Below are positions 14,551-27,622 of a stretch of DNA of 64,000 nt, piece after piece. Numbering within the stretch: position 1 is the stretch's first letter; every line of letters starts with the position of its first letter. The DNA is from Chrysomallon squamiferum (Eukaryota > Mollusca > Gastropoda > Neomphalida > Peltospiridae). The notes below the pieces were generated by a model that worked only from the letters and a program-made list of their open reading frames with translations, searched no databases and was not told where the DNA came from. Where the stretch lies: the NCBI GenBank assembly GCA_012295275.1, contig CM022665.1, positions 7,364,976-7,428,975 of the forward strand, given 5' to 3'. The translations under genes were made by a program, and so were the position numbers.

Positions 14551-15462
14551 AACGTATTCTGAAACTATTACTGGTTTTCATCAAAATAAATTTCATATTC
14601 GCATCCACACCATTGTTTTATATGTGCATTTTAAGAAGGTTTAGTAAAGTGCTCCGTATTAGGATTACTTTAGAATAAATAATGTAATACATCCTCATTT
14701 TCTGGAAACTTAATAACCAAGAAAAACGTACACAGTTTAACACGCACATACGATTAGATTTAATTACTTCCACCACAGGTATATTTATTAGTTTAATGCC
14801 ATTATTAGTGGATTGCACGTTTATTTCTGTGAATGCTTATCATTTGCTGCAAATATAAACAGATTTAAAAACAAAATAAATGTAAAAGATATTGTTATTG
14901 TAAATAAATAAATAAATAAAAAAAATAATAATAATAATGTCAGTTTCTGTTCTATCAGGATTTAGTCGTGTTTTATGGCCTATAGTAGAAATTATCAGCT
15001 GTTTTCTGAACGGAACGCCAGTCAAGAAATGGAATATTCATTTTAATGGAAGGAAGGAAAAATCTAATAATAAAATATTACACATATATTATTATACATA
15101 TTGCAGAGAACTGCTGCTTTAAGTTAGGCCAATCCAGAATTAGGTTCATTCGACTCGGAGTAGCCCGAATATCCTCTGGCGGAGAACAGTTCGGACGGAC
15201 GTTTGGATGGGTATCTCTGCCAGAGATGGGTCTACATCGTTTTTCACCTTAACTACCATTTAGTCGTACATACGCACTCTAGGTTGAAAGAAGTGACACT
15301 GAACAAGTTTGAAACGAGTTAATCGTGCTCGTCCCTATCATGTAGAGTACGACATATATAACTTAACTAGGTAGGTAGGTAGGTAGAAATGTTTAATTCA
15401 ATATATTTGAAAACGAAGAAGAAAAAAAGAAAGAAGAAGAAGCACTGAAGTGTTTAAATGCT

Positions 15463-15468
15463 TTTATT
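15463..15468 (-). terminator. Polyadenylation signal of GH10 copy 1
   Basis: AATAAA on the minus strand, about 90 nt after the stop codon. The same signal sits at the same distance in copy 2. Confidence 0.7.
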
Positions 15469-15475
15469 AGGATAT

Positions 15476-15563
15476 TATCACTTGTCGAGTATTTCTACAG
15501 GTTTAAGGTTTCTATTGGTGATATTATTGTATCACTTGTCGAGTATGTCTACAGGTTTAAGGT
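15476..15563. repeat. 34-bp direct repeat across the GH10 copy 1 stop and 3' UTR
   Basis: Two nearly identical 34-bp segments (15476-15509 and 15530-15563) start 54 bp apart. The second includes the stop codon. The same pair is kept in copy 2 at 26721-26808, so it predates the gene duplication. Confidence 0.85.
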
Positions 15564-17713
15564 ATGGTAAGCGAGATCTGCTCAGGAGCCTTTCCTAAAG
15601 TGAACGTCTTCTTCTGGTCAGCCAGTTCTTGGCCCTGGTAGCTGACTCGAACTTCATAGTCTCCATGGAAACCTCTTACTGTAAACTCGTCACCACTCTG
15701 AGATAATGTGTGAGTTTCATTGGTCATCCACTCGTTTTCAAGAAGATCCAAAACCTTTTGACCAGCAGCGTTTATCTGTGAAAAAAAAAAATGAAAAAAA
15801 GTGTTTAAAAAACATTTATAATGCAGTTACTTTATTTGACAGTTTCTGATATAAAATGTAATTCTATAAACTCGTATAGTTCAAACGCAAGTCACGCGAC
15901 TTTCTAACTGCTACTAATAAACGAATATAATGTCATTTTATCAAAAGGAACTGATTTAAAATATACATGTCAAATATTACTCTAGTTAAATACTAACTCT
16001 AAAGTCGCGTCCACTGACGAGAGAAGCTAAATCTCTCTGAAAGTGTCTTTCACTCCAGAAACCCCACATAATGATCCCTTCTATCCCAGGATGTCCATAG
16101 AGTAAACGGAAAATTGTATCAAACATCTCTGCTCGTTTGTTTTCATCTGCGTTTTCAATACTCAGTTCCGATATCCAAATAGGAACATTTGCCTTGGCAA
16201 GAGTATCCAAGCGATCCTGAAATTTAAAAAAAAAGAGAAGATTGACGAATGTGTACGTACTTACTTGAAAAATGTGTCGTAAAATGTATTGCTATTTCTG
16301 TGTTCATCAGAAGACTTTACTGTCAAGATATCAATATTTATTTATTTATTTATTTATTTATTTGTTTATTTATTCTGCCAAATTTTGTTTCGAAAGCAAA
16401 CGCAGAATTGCTAAAATTTTGCACCACTTTTGCATAACAATCGAAATGTTTTCTGTTAGGCATATTACACAAACAGCAGGTAGATTTTGAAAATATTTAT
16501 TTAAGATTTCTTTGATAATACAATTCGTTCAGTGTGCTGTTGTTTTTATTTTTGGGGGGATTAAGGTATCTCTTTTTGATTCTTTAGAGTGAACCCTTTA
16601 AAAAGTTTACCCAACAGAAATATTAGTTCCAATACGTCACTGAACAAGGATGTTTATTTTCCTATAATTATTATTATTATTACCGTCATGGAATTATGAA
16701 TGGCAATTACGTTTCTATCCTATGGCTTGTATAGAAAAATTTATGTTTTGTAGACCATCAACTTTTTGTTAATGAGAAGCTTAGTTAATTTACTTTTCAT
16801 TTATTAGAAATAATTTTCATAAATAAATTTAATATAGGAATCAATCTGACATTGATTTGACAAAAACCTTAATAATTTCAGGTCTCGGGATTGAACCTCC
16901 TCTGAAGTGACCCTGGACACCGATTCCATAGAGTCCAACATCAGCTGCTAAAAATTTCCGTGCTTGATGGAGGTATGCCTGAAATAAACAAATAAACAAG
17001 TAAATAAATAAATAAGTAATTGAGTAAGTAAATAAATAAACAAACAAATAAATAAGTAAAACTATAAATAATGATAAAAATATTCTGTATGTTCTGTGTT
17101 TACTTGTTTATATAGGTATGTTTATATCTTCGTCTTCGTTGTTCAGTGTGAATTATTTTACATATATACTAGTTAAATAGTTTCGTTTAACAATCACTGA
17201 TACAACAGTTTCTGCTCTGCTTATTCTTGTACATAGTGTAATTACTATTTACTATCAAATCCATCTTACTGGAATTCACACCAAAGACTAACTAGTTTCT
17301 TTGTTGTAAAAAACACATCTGAGACAGATTTAGAACTAAGTTTGCTGAAATAATGTTTTCGTTAGCATTAAGTTGAATAATGTTTCTCAGTATTTTCTCA
17401 TTATTTATAATTATGTTGTGTTGTATATATAGATATTATTCTACTGACTTTTATTTGCCTAACTTAGAACAATACATTGTTTACAAAATACGTTTTTCTT
17501 TCTTACCTGTGTTGATTCACCTCTGGACAACATGGCGTAGTCGTTAAGGAACATTTTCACGTTAGGAGCCGTGTCGTGAGCTTTCTTAAAGATTTTTAAA
17601 TTGTAGTCGGGGTCGTTGGCGTGGTCTTCATAAAAGAAACCATGGAGGTTCTCATTATTCACGTCCCAGTGTTCCAACCTGGAAAAATAATAACAACAAC
17701 TAGAACAACAACA

Positions 17714-17753
<40 letters not shown>

Positions 17754-19074
17754 AATAATAATAATAATTGGTATAATCATGTGAAAACACAGCAAAGAAA
17801 CATCATATTATTTAACTTGGTCACCAACGAAGCTATTTATTTATTTATTTATTTTTATTTTTTATTTTTTCTCTAGGCGACATTTGTATTGCGACTGAGT
17901 AACACATTTTAACCCTCAGACAATTGACTTCTTACTATTACAATAACCATGTAATATTCATTTCGTTTCATAAGAAAGCAAACTTACATATCTTTTGTTT
18001 TTGATACGATGTCAGTGATACGATGGTCAACCGCTTTTTTCAGTTCTTCACCGTACAAAGGCTGAACCCAACTTGGATACACAGTGGACCACAGAATGTT
18101 GTGACCTCGTACCTTGATTCTAGAACCAAAATAGGCAATATACAGATATGTATATGTGTCCGTGTACGTGTATATATATATATATACGCACGGATGTATG
18201 TGTGTATTTATGCGTAAACTGATGTTTGCATGTGCGACTAAGCTGCCACAAAATTCCTACGCATTTTTACGGCAGAGTTGTACGCATTTTCTTTATTTTA
18301 TTATTACTAGTATTTTATTTTAAATTCTTACGTATGTGTGTACATAAATATCTGTTTTTGTACGATGGAGAAAGGTTGAATCTGACATTTTTATAACAAT
18401 AAAGTTAACTTGTTATAAGTCAATATTTTATTGTTACTTTAGTATACAAATTTCGATTTTAAAAGTCAGTGAAATAGAAGGATAGTATTTAATTCAGTTT
18501 CATGGAATTTTATAGACTATCCAATTGAAAATCAAACTTATTATAAATCTTAAGAATTTTTATTTTTGGACAGCAATTACCAACGTCATTATATTTACTT
18601 ACCCATTTTCGTTAAGTTTCTTAATGGCTGGGAATGATTTCCAATATTTAGGACGTCCCTGAAATAACACAACATGTTACACAGATCGAATACGAATCTA
18701 AAAACGAAATGTTTACTAAAGTCGACTACAAAATAAAACAAAAGCAGAATGCTGAAATAACATATAAAAAATAATTCTCTCAAATAAAACAAAAAATAAT
18801 AATAATAATAAAACATTTTTTTATCGTCCCTACCTTTCTTTTTTCCATGAGATTCCATTTCAAGGCGTTTTCTGTTGTTGCCCAGTTGAAGTGATCGTTA
18901 ATAAATTTCTGATACCTTTTGTCACCTCTGTAATATTCTCGACACGAAATTGATGTTCCGAACGGAAATGACTTTTTTGTCTGGGAAATCTAATAATAAT
19001 AATAATAATAATAATATTAATAATCATCATCATTGTATTGTGCATTGTTGTTCTTGATGTTGTTGTTGTTGTTA

Positions 19075-19144
<70 letters not shown>

Positions 19145-21569
19145 CATTATTATTATCATTATTATTATTATCATATGCAAATGGAATTATAACTTGCCGT
19201 AATTTGAACGTCGTCTTTATTCACATCATTGCCAGTTGTAACACTGTAAAAAGAAAATAATTATGTTTTTCTGCAACAAAAATTCATTTTTACCAGATAT
19301 GTATAATTACTCGCTTACATTTTAAATCTAAATAATTTATGGCTCCAATCCTTCATCGGAACGTCATTAAATACGTCATGTCTTGAACGTCGCAATTGTT
19401 TTATTTTTATTTCCCACCCCATTTCCATTTTAATGCTTAAAAATGACGTGTTAAACATTCAAGCACTTTCAGTTTGTGTATTAGGATTTATTCTCTTGAG
19501 ATATATGAGATGTATCCAACGTTCTAGGTAACCCAGATACATTTTTAAATGAGATCTATCGTATCAGAATCAAGACATGTTGGGTGAAGGTGAAAACGTT
19601 TGTTTCAGAAACTTGAGGATAGTGCCTTTATAACAGAAATATTTCCAGCATCTGCCTTTTTGAGTTTTGTTCAACAATAATTTTGGAACTCTTAAATGAG
19701 TCAAAATAAAATCGCTCATTACAATATTTCAGCTCAGCTGAATGACTAATACAGCAGACGTCAAGCAGAAAAAAACGTTTTGTCTACCTGAAACTAATAT
19801 CACTCTTTCTCAAACTGTCGATGACCTTGTCTGTATCTTCCTTCCACGTTGTCCACTCCGGCAACTCCTGCATTGATGCATCATCAATAATGTAGTCAAC
19901 CTCAGTAGAGGGACCAGTGATAAATACCTCTGCCCATAGCACCGCTGAAATTAAATCATGTATACATAAACATACAGTTTCAACACTATATGCGACAAGC
20001 CTTTATAATTTTTAAATTACAAAAACATTATGGAGACATCATTATCTGTGGACCAGTTTGTACCCTGTGAGCACAGACATATTTGCATTTAAATACAAGA
20101 GCCAGTTATTATAATTTGTTGCTTATAGTTACATAAATGCATCCATATTTAAGTTGTTAGTACAACTGCCACTCGTTTATTTAGAGTTTCTCACAAACTG
20201 GTTGGGTCTATATGTGACTCAGTATGGAATGATCAATATTTTTGTGTTACAAAACGATATGTGAGTCACGTGTGAGATATTTAGAAAGATAATTTTAGAT
20301 AAAACTACACCGAGAATGAAACAAAATATCAAGTATAGACACAGAACATGTCTAAGATATTAGAAAGAGACAAACTGAGAAAACGTATTCGTACTTCGGT
20401 TTGGTGCAGTAAAATCTCCTTTCATTTGTACCCAGTCGTCGGAAGTGTTAATTCTTCTGTAGTGAGATAGGTGAGAACCATATCTTTTATTGCCTGGCGA
20501 TAAGAAAAACAAGAAATCATGGTATATAATTAACAAAAATTACTAAAAATTAATATACAGTAATTTAATGCATTATTATGTACATATATAAAGAGAGGAC
20601 ATCCTTTTTCAGTTTTGTCGTAAGATGACGTATTTTATTTATTTAGCTTCAGATTGAGGAAACATAAAACTCAGAGTACAGATATAATGTCATCTGTATA
20701 TTTTAGAACACATTAGATATGTTTCAAATCATACTTGTTGAAGTATAAGAAGCATACCTTCAAGCTTAAGAATCACCGTCAATCTGACTGCTGAACCGAA
20801 TGAGCCTGGGGCGTCGTTTAAAGGTTTGATCCAGACCGACACCACATAGGATTTGCCTGGTGTGATTTGTACACGCTGCGACACTCCACGCTTCTTTGTT
20901 TGACTGTTTAACAACACAAATGAAAGCAACATATGTATGTAAAATGATATTCAGAATTTAACCGTTAAATCTAGCGACTACTGTATTAAGAGAGAGGAAT
21001 ACAACAGCAGAAAAGAAGAAAAAAAAAAAAATGACTGATAATTACTATTTATATTTTTATATTTTAATGATAATATACCAGTCGTTTAACAAATAAAAAA
21101 ACACTTTCTTTTAAAATAAATAATTTAACAATTCAATTGTTAATATCGTAGAATATGTTTAGCTAACTCCTCTACGTGTTTCGACATTCCTTGATAAGGA
21201 TAGCGAAGAACAAACAGACAAACAGCCGAGTACATGTTACGATAAGATAACGAGATAATAGCACAGTCTGCGAAAACTCGTAGAAAAACAGAAAACGTAT
21301 AGAGATATATTTAATATACTTTTTTTTAATTCAAAAGTGGACAGGTGCATGTACCAAAAAAAAAAACCCCATGAAGAGAACGTAAATGACGTTTACCCTG
21401 AAACGCCAGCTACTTTAATGGCGTGATTCCCCGAGTGAGCGGTGTCTGTGACAGAGCAGACCGCGCCACGACAAGTCCACTTGTCTGTGCTTTCCATATC
21501 TGCGTTGTTGAACAGTTCCTGAGACGCCACACAGGAGACGAGGCAGAGAAACGACGCCAACCACCACAT
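15557..21569 (-). CDS. Secreted CBM4/9-GH10 endo-beta-1,4-xylanase-type protein, copy 1
   Basis: GH10 enzymes hydrolyse internal beta-1,4 bonds of xylan with retention of configuration. Twelve phase-consistent exons: 21397-21569, 20758-20903, 20395-20493, 19788-19944, 19198-19243, 18834-18989, 18603-18658, 17988-18119, 17507-17678, 16868-16978, 15998-16216, 15557-15775; 561 residues. A signal peptide (MWWLASFLCLVSCVAS) has likely cleavage after Ser16. The CBM4/9-type module spans about 18-166 and ends in the typical DYIIDDASMQEL. The GH10 barrel follows from about 208: FPFGTS, WATTENALKW at 243-252, RGHNILW at 282-288, WDVNNE with acid/base Glu331, GIGVQGH at 397-403, WISELS with nucleophile Glu433, and WGFW at 467-470. 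A C-terminal beta-rich region covers about 490-561. I chose the ATG that begins the signal peptide. The intron after 19198-19243 uses a GC donor. Substrate is inferred; a digestive role is plausible. Confidence 0.93.
17703..17766. repeat. (CAA)n microsatellite in a GH10 copy 1 intron
   Basis: CAA units followed by AAT units next to the acceptor of the acid/base exon. The matching tract in copy 2 at about 28640-28712 is longer. Confidence 0.9.
19075..19172. repeat. (AAT)n/(ATT)n inverted microsatellite
   Basis: AAT units run directly into ATT units inside the intron between exons 5 and 6 of GH10 copy 1, so the tract can fold on itself. Confidence 0.85.
19196..19197 (-). other. GC-AG splice donor in GH10 copy 1
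   Basis: Exon 19198-19243 ends ACG|GCAAGT. The aligned position in copy 2 (30053-30054) reads ACG|GTAAGT. The phase is the same in both genes, so one base changed a GT donor to GC, or the reverse. Confidence 0.8.
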
Positions 21570-21649
21570 CGTGTTGTATACAGTGTTGTTTGTATCTACT
21601 CTTTTCTGATACCGCAGTCTCAGTTAAAATTAATTCTGAAAGAAACCTT

Positions 21650-21698
21650 TTATTTATAGTTGTCCGCAAATAAAGACACACCTACTTCATCTGATTGG
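21650..21698 (-). promoter_or_regulatory. CCAAT and TATA boxes of GH10 copy 1
   Basis: On the minus strand CCAATCAG (21691-21698) is followed about 35 bp later by a TATAAATA-type box (about 21651-21658), roughly 85 bp before the start codon. Copy 2 has the same two elements in the same order. Confidence 0.6.
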
Positions 21699-22342
21699 AC
21701 ATTACCTTCGTTTCCGCTGTATGTGAAAAGATTTACAAATATATAATCTATCTATATTAATATATTTGAATGAAAACTACTGTACTTTTCATTTTATTTC
21801 AGTCTATTAAGAAAAGAAAAGACGATGTTTACGTAAAAATTAATAATAAAATGACCCATTTACGCTATTGTATAGATTAATACAATACTTTGCCATTAAC
21901 AATGTGGCCATTTCCAGTCAACACTAGTTTCTGGAAACAATGATCAGGTTAATAAACTATGACTGGTAAGGCGAAAACAGAAGAGAGAAAATTTCTATAA
22001 TAATAATATTGTTCTTTTTGTGTTAACGGCAATCACTGTTACATTTTATGACCACTTTATTTGGCGTAATTAAATTCATAATTACTTCCTGTTTCCTGTG
22101 ACATATTTGTCCATTTTTCGTTTCATTTCACCTTTACTTTTTAGTTATAAGTTAAACAGATTATATTTTTATAAGACCAAATTTTTCTGTCTGTATAACG
22201 TTATTTTTATTTTTATGTATTTATTTTTTCATATGTGGATACTTATTTTCAAATGTTTTTATTTATTTATTTTTATTTTATTTTATTTATTCATTCATTT
22301 ATTCATTTTTGTTTATATATACGTGTATATTTAATATATATA

Positions 22343-22359
22343 TGTGTGTGTGTGTGTGT

Positions 22360-22429
<70 letters not shown>
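22343..22429. repeat. (TG)n microsatellite
   Basis: About 43 dinucleotide units with one TA interruption. Confidence 0.95.
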
Positions 22430-22431
<2 letters not shown>

Positions 22432-22515
22432 ATTGCGTATTACATACTAAAAACGCAGTCCTATACTAAAGCCAGTCTATGCCTTTGATTTTCAGATCTG
22501 TTTTTGAGAATTTCG

Positions 22516-22786
22516 TTCCACTGTAACTAGACTTTTATTTAAATGAGGCAAGAAACTGATGTGTTTGAAGTCAGTTATGTCTTTCATCGCAACGAAGTCG
22601 GTAGACTTCAAACGGTAACCGTAGACATAAACAAATTCATTCAGTGGATATCGTTTCGATCGGAATAGAGATTTATATTTTATATTTTCAAAAATAAATT
22701 CTTTGTATAAAAAAAAAAAAAGAAGAAGAAGAAGAAATTCGTCAATTTCGGTCTGAGGCATTTGCCTCAGTGTAGTTACGGCCATG
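22516..22786. mobile_element. Inverted-repeat MITE family, copy A
   Basis: The right end reads TAGTTACGGCCATG, the inverse of the family's start CATGGCCGTAACTA; the left end (CTGTAACTAGAC) is degenerate. The interior shares the blocks CAGTTATGTCTTTCATCGCA and ACGGTAACCGTAGACATAAA with the other copies. There is no transposase, so it is non-autonomous. Confidence 0.7.
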
Positions 22787-23285
22787 CAGGTACAAATCAT
22801 TTCGGTATTGGTTTTGCTTGTAAACAACTGCCGACATTTACCAGAACTTAGGTACATTAACATTTATATACAAATTTTTAACTGAAGTTGAGCTTTCCTT
22901 TTAAACAGTTTGTATCTTGCACCTATCAAGCTGTATTTGGAATCAATCAAAAACAGCGTCCGTTCATCAGGGGAAAATGTAACAGAAAAAAAAAAGGCGA
23001 ATGGCTGGAGTACGTGTGCTGGTTACCGTACCCTATCATTTCATCGTTTATTGCTTTTCTGATCCATTCTGCACAGAACGACTGTAGTTCACAGCAGCTA
23101 ATTAAAGTATCGATCAGCAAGAAAGTGCATGACCGCGAAGCATTCAATCCATGCTTTCTACTTTGCAACATTTTGTAAATTTTTAATACAGACCTGCTAG
23201 ATTCTTGACCGTGGAAATTGTACAAATTTAAAGGAATTATAAATTCACTAAGCTGAAATGGCAGCTGTCCTTTTTCTACGTATAT

Positions 23286-23607
23286 CATGGCCGTAACTAG
23301 ACTCTTTTTGAAATGAGGCAAAATCACTTAATCGCCGAGCGGAGCGGGGCAAACAAATGGGCGAGGGGTCTGGAGCCTCCTAAGGCTCCCAGAATCTCCG
23401 ACTTGAAAGACGCAAAATCCTCGAGTCTAGCCATTTGAAATCAGTTACGTCTTTCATCGCAACGAATTTATTCAGTAATATAGTTTCTATCGGTGTAGAA
23501 ATTTATATTTTATATTTTTTAGATAAAATATATATATATATATATATAAAAAAAAAATATTCGGTATAGGCATTTCTCTCATTTGCCTCAATGCAGTTAC
23601 AGCAATG
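23286..23607. mobile_element. Inverted-repeat MITE family, copy C
   Basis: Starts CATGGCCGTAACTAG and ends GTTACAGCAATG. It has a GC-rich internal segment (CTTAATCGCCGAGCGGAGCG) not seen in copy A but shared, inverted, with the fused copy near 37370. Confidence 0.75.
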
Positions 23608-25243
23608 GATATGTTGTGCGTGTGCGTGCATCAGCGTATATGTGTGAATTATTAAAATCCATGTTCATGAATGAATGCCATATTGCAGCATCGTTTTAAT
23701 ACATAAAACAGGTTCAAGACAAACAGTGTAACAGAAGATAACTTTTTTTTTTTTTTTTTTTTTTTTTGACAGGGGTATGGAGATAAAAACCATTGGTACG
23801 GTTAACAGAAACGTAGGGTACGACGACATAATCAGGATTATGGAAATCCCTGTTGAACATGAGCGTTTAGAAAACTGCTATTTTTAGACATGTTGTGAAA
23901 TCATTGTAACTTCCCGTCACTATGATAGTAAACACGTTCCCGGTGTCACACGACAAAAACAAATGCCTATCACTTTGCTACGGAAATAGCGGCGTACGGT
24001 GTTCCCCGAGGGGTACGATAATTAGCTTATCTACTATAATATACGACTACATTCTCTGTATAAAATAAAATAAAAAAAATATATAAATATCCAGATAGGA
24101 AAAAAAATAATTAAAAAAAATGTTTATATATGTTTCTCTCTGCGGAACCAGTATTTCAGTCACTTCACGTAAAAGCTGAAAATCGTATTCAAATGACAAA
24201 AGAGATGGAAAAAAAAAAAAAAAAAAAAAACACCATGAAACGATTGTATATCAACTGAATGGTAAGTAAATGTATTCACAGGAAATAAACATTTACTTAA
24301 TAAGCTACCATGACAACGACTGGAACATTTCATGACCTTGTCCACTACAGACAGACTTTCTGTCACGGCTTGTCGTAATCTCAGTGTTGTTAACGTCAGT
24401 TTGGAAACTTTGTGGGCACAAATTGAATTGGTGTGTGAAAATTTCAGTTTTTGAATCCCTGTTTTCACATAAATTGTGGGATATATCATTATTATGATCT
24501 AAAATAATGCTGAATATGCTTCTTGGGTCATTATGCCCCTGTCAACCAACAGTTTTGGCTTTTGGCCAGTCTCAAATTATATATATTTAATGATAAATAG
24601 CCTTTAAAGACAATGGAATTTGATAAATTAACTTTAACAGGAGATAGCACTTATGTCATTGCTTTTTCAAATTCTCCGTTACTGCTGTTTTCAAATATGT
24701 TATCGTTGTGTAATAAACATCTTTTCGAATTAACATTTTGTTTTGCATTAATTACATTTTGCTTTCAAAATTCATGTTCTGCTGATTTCGCCATTTCGTA
24801 CATACCCAAAAGAACTATGAGGTATTTCTACCATTTGCACGTGCAAATATACACACTACATCCAGAAGCTGTTGCTAACTGTAAAGTGAGTTTGGTTTAA
24901 CTGTTCAAACATACTGAACACAGACATGAAGTGAAATGACTAGATATATATTTATGTACATAACTTTACAGAGTCAGAAAAATAGGTTGTGTTCTTCTTT
25001 TCTCTAAATAAAGGTGAAACAGGTGTGGCTATTCTTCGTAAAATGCAATATCAAAATCTATTTATTTTATTCTGCAATAACCAGTACACTAATAATTGTT
25101 ATTCTTTTCTAATCACCAGTGTTTTGTCATTGTAAAACAGTTCTTTAGTTCTATTATTATTGGTATTATTGTTGTTGTTGTTATTGTTGTATGATGTTGC
25201 TGATATTCTTATTGTTATTAATTTATATTTTTTTGTAAAATGT

Positions 25244-25244
<1 letters not shown>

Positions 25245-25284
<40 letters not shown>

Positions 25285-25385
25285 TTTATTTTTTTTTTAT
25301 TATTATTATTATTTTTTTTTCTAAATTTATTTAGTGTTTTTATTTATTTATTTATTTTTTTATATTTTTTATATTTTTTTATTAT
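25245..25385. repeat. (ATT)n and T-rich low-complexity tract
   Basis: About thirteen ATT units followed by T-rich and TTTA-type sequence. Confidence 0.9.
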
Positions 25386-26707
25386 TATTTTGTTTTTTTC
25401 ATACCACTTTCGGCACTCATACCATAGACTTACCATCAGTGCACGACCCAAAAAGATTTTTTTATTGATTCCAGTTTTATTTTGTATCTGTTAAGACTAG
25501 AAGCACTTCTTATTGAATTTGAAATTATGAACACAAAGCGGTATGTCTTTAAGAAGTTTATATTTATCTAAGTACTTGTACTACTGAATAAGTAAACTGA
25601 AACATAAGGAAAACGATTGTTTTCCAAATTCTGTCATTACAATTTACGTGTATATGTGTGATTTCTCTGGATCATCGCAGTGTAGGTATCGACTGATTAT
25701 AAAATTCGATATCTGGAACATTAATTGTTTGTGGCTGGAGATTAAGAAAGATTTGTGGCACGATGTTTTCTGATAAAAAAAGAAAGAAATTCATACATTG
25801 TTTCTGTGGGTATCTAACATTTTGTTCATGCGCTGTTTGATGTAGCGTTCAGTTTACAAATCAACTGATTTGTTTAACTTCACTTTGGAACAGTTAGATG
25901 TAGAATTAATATCCTACATTGGCGAGGCGATACCTATATCAATTACACTACTTCTTCTTCTACTACTGCTACTACTACTACTACTAACTTTTTAGGCTTA
26001 TTATTACTACCACAGCTAGTGCTTCTAGCGTTACTGTAAAAACAACAAAGTCAAAAACAGCAGCATCAACAAATAGAGCAACAACAACAACAAAATAATA
26101 ATAAAACATAAAAAAAAAACCAAAACCCAAATAAACTAAATTACATTAAAATAAATTACATTAAAATAAATAAATTTAAATAAATAAATAAATAAATAAC
26201 TTAGACTTAATGCTGATTTGTGAAAGCATCCTAGGAAAAGAATTGCGTGAAACTTTACTTCCTGTCCATGACTGATATTATTGTGGTTGTTTTTTCGGGG
26301 CTGTTTGTTTCAAAACGAAATGAAATTCATTACAAACGAATAAAATAAGTTTTATTAACAGTAAATAGGATTAGGTATTTTCGCTAAACAAATAATCTTT
26401 GTAATATACTAAACCCGTGACTCCTGTCCTGAAATTAACTTGAGTAATGGCGCTTTAAACAAAACTTCAAATATACAGCTGAAGAGTATGAAAATAGAAA
26501 GATTAGTTTTCGTGAAGAGAAACTTCTTAGAAGTGAGCAAAACAGATGTTTATACTGAGACAGATTTCTGATAAATTCAGACGAAGAACACAGGACTCAC
26601 AGATGCATACAACTGTTGTCAGTTCTGTATGATGTACGACGCGTTTGTTTCAACTATGATTTAATACGTTTGAAAACCACAACGAAGCACTGAAGTGTTT
26701 AAATGCT

Positions 26708-26713
26708 TTTATT
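26708..26713 (-). terminator. Polyadenylation signal of GH10 copy 2
   Basis: AATAAA on the minus strand about 90 nt after the stop codon, aligned with that of copy 1. Confidence 0.7.
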
Positions 26714-26801
26714 AGGATATTATCACTTGTCGAGTATTTCTACAGGTTTAAGGTTTCTATTGGTGATATTATTGTATCACTTGTCGAGTATGTCTACAGG
26801 T

Positions 26802-27579
26802 TTAAGGTATGGTAAGCGAGATCTGCTCAGGAGCTTTTCCTAAAGTGAACGTCTTCTTCTGGTCAGCCAGTTCTTGGCCCTGGTAGCTGACTCGAACTTC
26901 ATAGTCTCCATGGAAACCTCTTACTGTAAACTCGTCACCACTCTGAGATAATGTGTGAGTTTCATTGGTCATCCACTCGTTTTCAAGAAGATCCAAAACC
27001 TTTTGACCAGCAGCGTTTATCTGTAAAAAGAAAAGAAAAAAAGTGTTTAAAAAACATTTATAATGCAGTTACTTTATTTGACAGTTTCTGATATAAAATG
27101 TAATTCTATAAACTCATATAGCTCAAACGCAAGTCACGCGACTTTCTAACTGCTACTAATAAACAAATATAATGTCATTTTATCAAAAGGAACTGATTTA
27201 AAATATACATGTCAAATATTACTCTAGTTAAATACTAACTCTAAAGTCGCGTCCACTGACGAGAGAAGCTAAATCTCTCTGAAAGTGTCTTTCACTCCAG
27301 AAACCCCACATAATGATCCCTTCTATCCCAGGATGTCCATAGAGTAAACGGAAAATTGTATCAAACATCTCTGCTCGTTTGTTTTCGTCTGCGTTTTCAA
27401 TACTCAATTCCGATATCCAAATAGGAACATTTGCCTTGGCAAGAGTATCCAAGCGATCCTGAAAAAAAGAAAAAGAAAGAAGATTGACGAATGTGTACGT
27501 ACTTACTTGAAAAATGTGTCGTAAAATGTATTACTATTTCTGTGTTCATCAGAAGACTTTACTGTCAAGATATCAATAT

Positions 27580-27622
<43 letters not shown>

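Larger units (their letters stand above)
13575..15440. other. Intergenic DNA between WDPCP and the first GH10 gene
   Basis: No supported gene. The stretch is mostly AT-rich and includes an (AAT)n tract at 13628-13760 and short TTTA/AAAT runs. It should contain the WDPCP promoter and 5' UTR, which I cannot place. A compositionally distinct, GC-richer block at about 15125-15260 is not recognised. A (GTAG)n run lies near 15370-15385. Confidence 0.6.
21700..26683. other. Intergenic DNA between the two GH10 genes
   Basis: No supported gene. It contains the upstream homology blocks of the duplication, a long (TG)n tract, two copies of an inverted-repeat element (22516-22786 and 23286-23607), poly-T near 23742-23767, poly-A near 24209-24230, and ATT and CTA runs. 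The non-repetitive block 22880-23270 has long open frames on both strands and is not recognised. Confidence 0.6.
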
